NCBI GenBank assembly: GCA_944363995.1
Contig: CALVVV010000002.1
Span: forward strand, 1-34,355
Origin: an uncultured Bacilli bacterium
GTDB lineage: Bacteria > Bacillota_I > Bacilli_A > RF39 > UBA660
Direction: 5' to 3'
Length of the DNA: 34,355 bases
Part shown: piece after piece, positions 1 through 6,311 of the stretch
Layout of the letters: each line of letters starts with the position of its first letter
Numbering within the stretch: the stretch's first letter is position 1
Position numbers and translations under genes: made by a program
Notes under the pieces: model-generated
The model's database searches: none
Seen by the model: the letters and a program-made list of their open reading frames with translations, nothing else
Told to the model about the DNA's origin: nothing

Positions 1-890
1 TTGAAAGTGGCACATCTTCAACTGGAACAGTAAGTTGTACTGATAATATAAGCGGAACAGATGGTACAACATCAAGTGAAACTTGTACAAATGCAAGTAA
101 TGGCAATTGGTATACCCATCCAGCATTTACATTTGGTAGTGATGAATTAGCTGGATTTTGGGTAGGAAAATTTGAAATAAGTGGAAGTACTAGTAAAATA
201 ACAATAAAACCAAATGTAAGTAGTTTAAGAGATCAATCAGTATCCTCATTTTTCACAGCAATCCAAAATATAAATACAACCTATAGTTTAAATGGCGATA
301 GTCATATGATGAAAAATATGGAATGGGGAGCAGTAGCCTATCTATCCCATAGTAAATATGGAATAAATGAAGAAGTAGGAATAAATAATAATGATAGTTA
401 TATAACAGGATGTGGAGCAGCGGCAGAAAGTAGTTCATCAAGTAGTTGTAATGCCTATAATACAACAAGTGGAATGTTAGCTAGTACGACCGGAAATATT
501 TATGGTGTATATGATATGAGTGGAGGAGCCAATGAATATGTAATGGGTAATATGGTAAATAGTAGTGGTGCATTTCATTCAAGTAGAGCTGATTTTAGTA
601 CATCACCCGAATCAAAGTATTATGACAAATATACTTATGGTACATCTTATGAAACGCATGGACGAGGAAAATTAGGCGATGCTACCAAAGAAACATTAAA
701 GACTTTTGGAAACACTGGTGGTGGATGGTATAGTGATTACCCGTACTTTCCGTACTCTAGTCATTCCTGGTTCCTTCGGGGCGGCTTTTGCAACGCTGAT
801 TCGATTGCCGGTTTGTTCTACTTCGGCAACCTTACAGGTAGTAGTAATTCCAACTATTCCGCCCGTGCAGTTGCGTGTGTTCGCGGGTAG
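1..890 (+). CDS. C-terminal part of a large surface-type protein with FGE-sulfatase/C-type-lectin-like domain (5'-truncated by the window)
   Basis: The reading frame is open from base 3 to the TAG at 888-890, giving 295 visible residues; the true start lies outside the window. The visible N-part is rich in Ser, Thr, Gly and Asn. It leads into an FGE-sulfatase-like fold: FWVGKFEIS, then NMEWGAVAYLSHSKYG, then GVYDMSGGANEYVMG (compare the usual GLYDMSGNVWEW), and finally WFLRGGFCN...AGLFYFGN near the end. This fold is typical of DGR target proteins and of surface proteins in gut Firmicutes. The last ~55 codons use CGG, CGC, CGT, GCC, GGC and TTC heavily, unlike the rest of the gene (AGA, A/T-ended codons). 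Probable role is a surface-displayed binding protein with a variable ligand site. The fold is fairly sure from motifs; the ligand and export route are unknown. ORFs overlapping 696-900 in other frames are shadows. Confidence 0.75.
   Translation, partial: ESGTSSTGTVSCTDNISGTDGTTSSETCTNASNGNWYTHPAFTFGSDELAGFWVGKFEISGSTSKITIKPNVSSLRDQSVSSFFTAIQNINTTYSLNGDSHMMKNMEWGAVAYLSHSKYGINEEVGINNNDSYITGCGAAAESSSSSSCNAYNTTSGMLASTTGNIYGVYDMSGGANEYVMGNMVNSSGAFHSSRADFSTSPESKYYDKYTYGTSYETHGRGKLGDATKETLKTFGNTGGGWYSDYPYFPYSSHSWFLRGGFCNADSIAGLFYFGNLTGSSNSNYSARAVACVRG
721..890 (+). other. Candidate DGR variable region (VR) at the 3' end of the lectin-like gene
   Basis: I count 86 G/C in these 170 bases (51%), against 34/120 (28%) at 181-300 of the same gene. 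The segment covers the last part of the lectin-like fold, where DGR variable residues sit, and ends with a GC-rich stretch (864-890) reaching the stop codon, where an initiation-of-mutagenic-homing sequence would lie. Its repeated AAC, AAT, TAC, TTC, AGT and GAT codons are what adenine mutagenesis of AAC/AAT template codons produces. No template repeat, accessory gene or reverse transcriptase is visible in this window, so the assignment rests on composition, position and fold only. Confidence 0.5.
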
Positions 891-982
891 CAAACTTTAG
901 TTACTTTCCTTTTTCTTGAATAACTGAAGTAATAAAAGAAGATAAAATGGTAGAAAATAGAGAAGAAAGACATCGGAGTAAT

Positions 983-1017
983 GCCCGACCTTTCTTCTTT
1001 TTTTTCAAAGGTCGGGC
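983..1017. repeat. Perfect 11-bp inverted repeat with T-rich loop
   Basis: GCCCGACCTTT at 983-993 pairs perfectly with AAAGGTCGGGC at 1007-1017 around a 13-base T-rich loop. The T-run lies in the loop, not after the stem, so this is not a standard intrinsic terminator on either strand. It lies 93 bases after the surface-gene stop codon. It could act as an mRNA 3'-end structure or a DNA cruciform. Confidence 0.7.
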
Positions 1018-1352
1018 TTGGAAATAGTATAGGATACAGAATAGGTATATAAAGTGGTATAGGTAGTGAATATAAAGACACGAACGAAGTGAGTGTTTCG
1101 CCTCACTCGTCCGAAGGTTGAGAGAGGTGGGGTATATTGTGTAAATAAAATGTAAAACACAAATGTTAAAATAGAAAGTCGTAAAAATGTCAAAGTTAAA
1201 AAGTCATAAAATTCTTTAAATTTATCACTCAGACTGTTGACCAATAGGTCTATAAATGATTTATTTATCAATAGTTTGTAATATGCTTTTGTATATTTCT
1301 TAATTCAACAGTTTTTATTTTAACATTTATAAGTTTCCCAATATGATAATTC

Positions 1353-1388
1353 TTCTAAATTTTGATTACAAATTTTAGAAATGTTTTT
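1353..1388 (+). terminator. Weak AT-rich terminator-like hairpin
   Basis: TTCTAAA (1353-1359) pairs with TTTAGAA (1374-1380), with further TTTG/CAAA pairing inside, and a T-run follows from about 1383. The stem is almost all A/T, so efficiency is doubtful. Confidence 0.3.
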
Positions 1389-1588
1389 TCTACAATTTTA
1401 ATTATAAATCAGATGAAATATCTATCATAGTAGTTATTTTCATTGAATATGTCACATAACTTTGATTTCTTATATCTGTTAATTCTTTAACTAAAATCTC
1501 TTTTTATTTTTCTATTTATACAAATACCACTTTATTATGTAGTAATTATATCAAAAAAACTTTGCGAAGAAAATTTACTCTTTTTTAA

Positions 1589-1636
1589 TGGTATAATTAA
1601 AAAAAATGTTCATTTTTATAAACTTTATGATATAAT
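1589..1636 (+). promoter_or_regulatory. Promoter region of rpsB-tsf
   Basis: Two possible -10 elements are present: an extended TGGTATAAT at 1589-1597 and TATAAT at 1631-1636. Neither has a good -35 (TTCATT at 1609-1614 for the second). Either would give a long 5' leader (about 140-190 bases) before the rpsB start. Confidence 0.45.
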
Positions 1637-1639
1637 ATT

Positions 1640-1770
1640 AATGGCTTTTTTAAACCGTTTACATTCGGGGATTGCTATATTAGAAAATGTAAATAAACAC
1701 AGATATGGATTTTTATGCCTAGTGCTTAATAATAAGTGGTGTAATTTTGAAATATCTCGAAGTAATAACA
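1640..1770 (+). promoter_or_regulatory. Possible structured rpsB mRNA leader
   Basis: The leader contains the pair TTTACATT (1658-1665) with AATGTAAA (1686-1693) closing a short hairpin, then a further stretch up to the Shine-Dalgarno. Ribosomal protein operons often carry autoregulatory leaders. No named family could be matched by eye, so this is a candidate only. Confidence 0.3.
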
Positions 1771-1785
1771 AAAGGAGGAATTGAA

Positions 1786-2778
1786 ATGGCAGTTGTGTCA
1801 ATGGGTTATTTACTTGAAGCCGGTGTTCACTTTGGACATCAAACAAAAAGATGGAATCCTAAAATGAAGGAATACATTTATACTTCTCGTGATGATATTT
1901 ATATTATCGATTTACAAAAAACAGCTAAAAAAATTGATGAGGCTTATACAGCTTTAAAAGAAATTGTTACTAATGGTGGTAAAGTTTTATTTGTAGGTAC
2001 TAGAAAGCAAGCTCAAGAAGCTATAAAAGAAGAAGCAATTAGATCTAATTCTTATTATGTAACAGAAAGATGGTTAGGTGGTACTTTAACTAATTTCAAA
2101 ACTATTCGTAGAAGAATTAGAAGATTAGAAGAAATCGAAAAGATGGAAGCAGATGGTATATTTGATTTATTACCAAAAAAAGAAGTTATTGGTTTAAAGA
2201 AAGAATATGTTAAATTAGATAATTTATTATGTGGTATAAGAGAAATGAATAAATTACCTCAAGCTATTTATATTGTTGATCCTTCTAAAGAAGAAATTGC
2301 TATTAAAGAAGCAAAAAAATTAAATATTCCTGTATTTGGAATCGTTGATACTAATTGTGATCCTGATATGGTTGATTATGTTATCCCTGCTAATGATGAT
2401 GCAATTAGAGCAGTAAAATTAATTACAAGTGTTATGGCAAATGCTATTGTCGAAGCAAATGGTGGCGAAATAATCGATTATACAAATGGTAAAAACAAAG
2501 AGGAAAACGCTGTTGAAGTAATGCAAAAAGCTTTAGAAACTGTTAAACGTAAAGAAGAAAGACCTAAAAAAGAAAATAAACCATTTAAAAAACAATTTAA
2601 TAAAAAAGAAAATAAAAAAGAAGTCAAAGTTGTTGAAAAAGTGGAAACAAAAGAAAATAAAATAGAACAACAATTAGATAATATGACTGTAGCTGAATTA
2701 AGAGAATTAGCAAAAAATAAAGAAGTCAAAGGTTATTCAACAATGAAAAAAGCTGAATTATTAGAAGCTTTAAAATAA
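1786..2778 (+). CDS. rpsB: 30S ribosomal protein S2 with C-terminal Lys-rich linker and Rho_N/SAP-like module
   Basis: Small-subunit ribosomal protein S2. The N-terminus MAVVSMGYLLEAGVHFGHQT is the S2 signature, and the GTRKQAQ, WLGGTLTNF and VDTNCDPD segments of the family follow. I chose the ATG at 1786 because AAAGGAGGA at 1771-1779 sits 7 bases before it; the upstream TTG frame start at 1747 would put the Shine-Dalgarno inside the gene. The product is 330 residues, longer than the usual ~230-260. After about residue 230 comes a Lys/Glu-rich linker, then a compact C-terminal module reading MTVAELRELAKNKEVKGY and MKKAELLEAL, which looks like a Rho N-terminal/SAP-type helical nucleic-acid-binding fold. 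The gene is followed 12 bases later by tsf, the usual order. Certain as S2; the role of the tail is inferred. Confidence 0.97.
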   Translation: MAVVSMGYLLEAGVHFGHQTKRWNPKMKEYIYTSRDDIYIIDLQKTAKKIDEAYTALKEIVTNGGKVLFVGTRKQAQEAIKEEAIRSNSYYVTERWLGGTLTNFKTIRRRIRRLEEIEKMEADGIFDLLPKKEVIGLKKEYVKLDNLLCGIREMNKLPQAIYIVDPSKEEIAIKEAKKLNIPVFGIVDTNCDPDMVDYVIPANDDAIRAVKLITSVMANAIVEANGGEIIDYTNGKNKEENAVEVMQKALETVKRKEERPKKENKPFKKQFNKKENKKEVKVVEKVETKENKIEQQLDNMTVAELRELAKNKEVKGYSTMKKAELLEALK

Positions 2779-2790
2779 GGAGAGATTGTA

Positions 2791-3663
2791 ATGATAAGTG
2801 CTAGTTTAGTAAAAGAATTAAGAGAAGTAACTGGTGCTGGTATGCTTGATTGTAAAAAAGCCTTAGAAGCCACAAATGGTTCTATAGATGAAGCTATCAA
2901 CTGGTTAAGAGAAAAAGGAATTAGTAAAGCAGCTAAAAAAGCTGATAGAATTGCTGCTGAAGGTTTAGCTGCAACATTAATAGATGGCAATAATGCAGTT
3001 ATTATTGAAGTAAACTCTGAAACTGATTTTGTTGCAAAAAATGAAGAATTTAAAGAATTGGTTAATACAATTTTAAAAGCTATTGTTAATAATGATGTTA
3101 AAACAAATGAAGATGTGCTACAACTAAATGTTAATGGTGAAACTATTGAAGAAATTATTGTTAACAAAACGGCTAAAATTGGTGAAAAATTATCATTTAG
3201 AAGATTTGCAAAGTTGACTAAAAAAGATAATCAAGTTTTTGGTTCATATCTTCATATGGGAGGAAAAATTGCTGTTTTAGTAGTTTTATCTAACACAAAT
3301 GAAGAAGTTGCTAAAGATATAGCTATGCATGCTGCTGCAATGCGTCCTAGCGTTATAAGACGCGCAGATTTAGCTAAAGAAGTAGTCGACAAAGAAAGAG
3401 AAATTCTAAAGGAACAAGCAATGAATGAAGGAAAGCCTGCCGAGATAGCCGAAAAAATGGTTGAAGGTAGACTATTAAAATTTTATCAAGAATCTTGTTT
3501 AGAAGAACAAAGTTTTGTAAAAGATGATAGTATCAATGTTTTGAATTATGTTAAAAATAATGGTGGTACTATTGATAATATGGTTAGATTCGAAGTTGGC
3601 GAAGGAATGGAAAAAAGAGAAGATGATTTCGCTAGCGAAGTTGCAAAACAAATAGGAGCATAA
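2791..3663 (+). CDS. tsf: Translation elongation factor Ts
   Basis: Guanine-nucleotide exchange factor for EF-Tu, acting in the cytosol. The N-terminal UBA-like domain is clear (LVKELREVTGAGMLDCKKAL), and the core motif NSETDFVAKNEEF that contacts EF-Tu is intact around residue 76. Length is 290 residues, normal for the family. The ATG has an AAGGAGAG site just after the rpsB stop, so rpsB-tsf is one operon. The stop codon lies inside the loop of the downstream terminator hairpin. Confidence 0.98.
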   Translation: MISASLVKELREVTGAGMLDCKKALEATNGSIDEAINWLREKGISKAAKKADRIAAEGLAATLIDGNNAVIIEVNSETDFVAKNEEFKELVNTILKAIVNNDVKTNEDVLQLNVNGETIEEIIVNKTAKIGEKLSFRRFAKLTKKDNQVFGSYLHMGGKIAVLVVLSNTNEEVAKDIAMHAAAMRPSVIRRADLAKEVVDKEREILKEQAMNEGKPAEIAEKMVEGRLLKFYQESCLEEQSFVKDDSINVLNYVKNNGGTIDNMVRFEVGEGMEKREDDFASEVAKQIGA

Positions 3664-3677
3664 GCTCCTTTTATTTT
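3654..3677 (+). terminator. Terminator overlapping the tsf stop codon
   Basis: AGGAGC (3654-3659) and GCTCCT (3664-3669) form a 6-bp GC-rich stem around the loop ATAA, which contains the tsf TAA stop, followed by TTTATTTT. Confidence 0.8.
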
Positions 3678-3712
3678 GAATTTAAGTGATTTAAAAGGAT
3701 TTAGTTAAATTT

Positions 3713-3740
3713 AAAAATTCACTTTAATTAGTGAATTTTT
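3713..3740. terminator. Bidirectional terminator between tsf and the carboxypeptidase gene
   Basis: AAAAATTCACT (3713-3723) pairs with AGTGAATTTTT (3730-3740) around TTAATT. The 11-bp stem is flanked by A-run and T-run, so it can act on both strands; the minus-strand stop codon of the carboxypeptidase (3724-3726) lies in its loop. Confidence 0.8.
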
Positions 3741-4914
3741 TATGTTTTGTCATTACTAAAATTGTACTGAATAAAATAATGGCTATTGGAATTATAATAA
3801 TTAGATTATTAATGAAAAATTGCATAAACGAAAATGATAATCCACCATCATAAATTATTGGAATTGTTACCAATATTTCATTATCTAATGTAATATTTAA
3901 TGTTCCTATTTGACCTTTATCAGTAAAATAATCTACCTCTTTTAATCCATCATAATCATATGTTAAATTATTTTTAGAAATGTTTTTATTTAAGTATTTA
4001 GAAATTGTTTCGTTAGCTTTAATTTCTAATTTATCTTGTTTGCTATTTTTAGTTTCTAAAGTTAATAATATATCATTTTTATTTACAATATCTAAATAAT
4101 GATAGTTATTTATATAATAATCATATATCATATTAGCGTCCATGATATGTAAAGGATAATTGCTCTTTCCATCAGCATTAGTAGTTATTAATAAATATTC
4201 TATGCCATCGTAATTTGCTATAGTTGATAAACAATAACCTGCTAAAGTGGTATAGCCAGTTTTTGAACCATAAATATATTTATTTTCTAAATTATAATTA
4301 TTTAAATAATTCGAATAAACACTTTTGAAAGTTAATGAATTATCACTAGTTGTATAGCTATTAGTTGTATATATTTCTTTAAATAATGGATTTTGTAGAG
4401 CATATTTTAAAATAATACTTAGTTCTCTTACCGTGGAATAATGATTATCTGTATCAAGTCCTGATGTATTAGCAAAATGGGTATTAGTTAAACCCAAATC
4501 TGAAGCTTTTTTGTTCATTAATTGTACAAAATTATCTTCATTGCCTGATATATAATAGGCAATTGTTCTAGTTGCATCTGCTCCTGAAGGTAAAAGTATC
4601 CCATATAGCAAATCTTTATAAGTTACTTTTTGACCTAATTTAAAACCAGCTACTGATGCATTTGCTTCAATTAATCCATCTAAAGCTTCAGATGGAACAG
4701 TTACCACTTCATTTATATCATCAATATTTTCAATAGCTACTATAGTGGTCATAATTTTAGTTAAACTAGCTATATATGTTTTAGTATCCGCATCTTTTTC
4801 ATATATAACTAGGTCATCGTTCATATTGTATAAAATAGCATTTTTAGAATTAATTTCTAAAGCATTGATATTAAATGGTATTAATAAAAATAAAAAAAAT
4901 ATTAAATACTTCAT
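3724..4914 (-). CDS. D-alanyl-D-alanine carboxypeptidase (peptidase S11, low-molecular-weight PBP)
   Basis: Trims the terminal D-Ala from peptidoglycan stem peptides outside the membrane. A hydrophobic signal peptide spans about residues 1-19. The three active-site boxes are present: SLTK (50-53), SGA (110-112, in place of the common SxN) and KTG (218-220, in GSKTGYT). A C-terminal membrane helix at about 365-388 followed by basic residues anchors it. Length 396 is normal for DacA/DacF types; I cannot tell which by eye. The ATG overlaps the TGA of the upstream yigZ-like gene as ATGA, with GGAGGAA in front, so the two are translationally coupled. The Asn-to-Ala change in the second box is worth noting but occurs in a flexible motif. 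Confidence 0.93.
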   Translation of the reverse strand: MKYLIFFLFLLIPFNINALEINSKNAILYNMNDDLVIYEKDADTKTYIASLTKIMTTIVAIENIDDINEVVTVPSEALDGLIEANASVAGFKLGQKVTYKDLLYGILLPSGADATRTIAYYISGNEDNFVQLMNKKASDLGLTNTHFANTSGLDTDNHYSTVRELSIILKYALQNPLFKEIYTTNSYTTSDNSLTFKSVYSNYLNNYNLENKYIYGSKTGYTTLAGYCLSTIANYDGIEYLLITTNADGKSNYPLHIMDANMIYDYYINNYHYLDIVNKNDILLTLETKNSKQDKLEIKANETISKYLNKNISKNNLTYDYDGLKEVDYFTDKGQIGTLNITLDNEILVTIPIIYDGGLSFSFMQFFINNLIIIIPIAIILFSTILVMTKHKKFTN

Positions 4915-5471
4915 AATTCCTCCATATATATTTTTTCAATAATTTCATATTTGTAATTTAATTTAGTTAAATTTTCTTTTTTAACTTTAACAAGATAATA
5001 AGGCTTTTCATCAAAATTTTTTTGGATTATAATGCTATTGTTTAATTGATATTCAAGTTGTTTAATATCATTATAATTAACATTTATTTTTATTAGATAT
5101 CCTTCATTGAATTTTCTTTTGATAATTGCTTCTTTTGTAGCATTACTATAAGCTCTAATTAGTCCACTAGCTCCTAATTTAATACCACCAAAATATCTTA
5201 CTACGATACATAAGACGTGGTTTAGATTTTCTTTTTTTAAAACATTTAAAATAGGAAGACCTGCAGTACCGGATGGTTCACCATCATCACTTGCTTTTTC
5301 ACTATTATCTAAAATATATGCATAGCAATAATGTGTAGCATCTTTATATTCTTTTTTTACTTTATCTAATAAATTATTTATTTCATTTAGATTATCAAGA
5401 TGATAAGTTAAAGCAATAAATTTTGATTTATTAATGATAATTGTATTTATATTATCTATTACTGAAATCAT
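4911..5471 (-). CDS. yvyE: YigZ/YvyE (IMPACT) family protein
   Basis: Conserved cytosolic protein of the IMPACT/YigZ family, whose exact bacterial role is unsettled (a ribosome/translation-related function is suggested by the eukaryotic IMPACT relatives). The two signature blocks are intact: DDGEPSGTAG at 62-71 and the VRYFGGIKLGASGLIRAY block at 91-108. Length 186 is slightly short of the ~205 typical. The ATG is preceded by TTGGTGATTA, a Shine-Dalgarno in the GGTGAT register. It is the first gene of a two-gene unit with the carboxypeptidase and is divergent from the radical SAM gene. Confidence 0.93.
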   Translation of the reverse strand: MISVIDNINTIIINKSKFIALTYHLDNLNEINNLLDKVKKEYKDATHYCYAYILDNSEKASDDGEPSGTAGLPILNVLKKENLNHVLCIVVRYFGGIKLGASGLIRAYSNATKEAIIKRKFNEGYLIKINVNYNDIKQLEYQLNNSIIIQKNFDEKPYYLVKVKKENLTKLNYKYEIIEKIYMEEL

Positions 5472-5500
5472 TTAATCACCAATTTAATTATATCTTATTA

Positions 5501-5529
5501 TTTAAAATAAGTCTAGAATGTGCTAAAAT
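5501..5529 (+). promoter_or_regulatory. Promoter of the radical SAM-uvrC unit
   Basis: A TTTAAA -35-like box (5501-5506) and an extended -10 TGCTAAAAT (5521-5529) are 17 bases apart. Transcription would start at about 5536-5537, on the start codon itself, so a leaderless message is possible. Confidence 0.5.
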
Positions 5530-5536
5530 AGAAAGT

Positions 5537-6307
5537 ATGAAAAAGTTTAAAAAAATATATATTGAAATAACTAATATTTGTAATTTAAATTGTCCTTTTT
5601 GTTCTTTAGATAATCGTAAAAAACGAGAAATGAATTTAACTAATTTTGAGCATATTTTAAAACAAATAGATAATTATACTGATTATCTATATTTACACAT
5701 TAAAGGAGAACCTTTATTACATTCTAAATTAAAAGAAATTTTAGATTTATGTTTTAAATATAATAAACAAGTTAATATTACAACTAATGGAACTTTGTTA
5801 AATGAAAAATACAAATTGTTAGATAAAGTTAGACAAATTAATATATCATTACATAGTTTAAACGAAGAAAGATTAGAAAATGTTTTAAAATGTGGTGATT
5901 ATTTAAGTAGTAAAGGAATACAAATTGTTTACAGATTCTGGACAAATGATAATTTATTAAATCAAGTCTTGAAATATTATAATTATCAAGATAAGATAAC
6001 TAATAATTTTAAATTAAAAAATAATATATATTTAAATAGAGATAAGAAATTTACTTGGCCTAGCTTAAATAATAAGTTTATCTCTGATAAAGGAACTTGT
6101 TATGGTTTAAAAACTCATTTAGGTATACTAGTAGATGGAACTGTTGTTCCTTGTTGTTTAGATACGGGAATAATTAATTTAGGCAATGTATTAAAAGAAA
6201 ATTTTGTTGATATATTAAATAAAGAACGAACTAAAAATATGATAACTAATTTTAATAATAATAAATTAGTAGAAGAATTATGTCAAAAATGTGATTTTAG
6301 GAAGTGA
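5537..6307 (+). CDS. Radical SAM protein with SPASM-like C-terminal cysteines
   Basis: Radical S-adenosylmethionine enzyme of unknown substrate. The [4Fe-4S] cluster motif C15-x3-C19-x2-C22 (ITNICNLNCPFC) opens the barrel, followed by HIKGEPLLH and TTNGTLL segments typical of the superfamily. A C-terminal SPASM/twitch-like region has Cys pairs in GTCYG, VPCCLD and LCQKC, suggesting an auxiliary cluster. Such enzymes often modify peptides or proteins, but no precursor peptide gene is seen nearby. I start it at ATG 5537, because the upstream extension in the same frame lies in promoter sequence and has no ribosome binding site. Length 256. It runs directly into uvrC (4-base gap). Confidence 0.85.
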   Translation: MKKFKKIYIEITNICNLNCPFCSLDNRKKREMNLTNFEHILKQIDNYTDYLYLHIKGEPLLHSKLKEILDLCFKYNKQVNITTNGTLLNEKYKLLDKVRQINISLHSLNEERLENVLKCGDYLSSKGIQIVYRFWTNDNLLNQVLKYYNYQDKITNNFKLKNNIYLNRDKKFTWPSLNNKFISDKGTCYGLKTHLGILVDGTVVPCCLDTGIINLGNVLKENFVDILNKERTKNMITNFNNNKLVEELCQKCDFRK

Positions 6308-6311
6308 TAGA

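Larger units (their letters stand above)
891..1580. other. Non-coding stretch between the surface gene and the rpsB leader
   Basis: No convincing gene on either strand. The only long minus-strand frame (1005-1271) would start at TTG with no ribosome binding site. The stretch holds the 11-bp hairpin at 983-1017, a smaller hairpin AGTGAG/CTCACT at 1088-1093/1102-1107 within a GC-richer patch, and an AT-rich inverted repeat TTCTAAA/TTTAGAA (1353-1359/1374-1380) followed by a T-run, which may be a weak terminator. The rest is low-complexity AT-rich sequence. Confidence 0.6.

Noticed and set aside
696..900. Two overlapping long frames (minus 696-893, plus 706-900) in the 3' end of the surface gene
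   Set aside because: They exist only because the GC-rich variable region has few stops; the FGE/lectin-like frame (ending 890) has the clear domain.
1005..1271. 88-residue minus-strand frame
   Set aside because: TTG start without a ribosome binding site, no recognisable domain, overlaps hairpins and low-complexity sequence.
891..1785. Template repeat or reverse transcriptase for the DGR
   Set aside because: No GC-rich copy of 735-890 and no RT motifs on either strand here or elsewhere in the window.
1747..1785. Upstream TTG start for rpsB
   Set aside because: It would place the AAAGGAGGA site within the coding sequence; the S2 N-terminus begins at ATG 1786.
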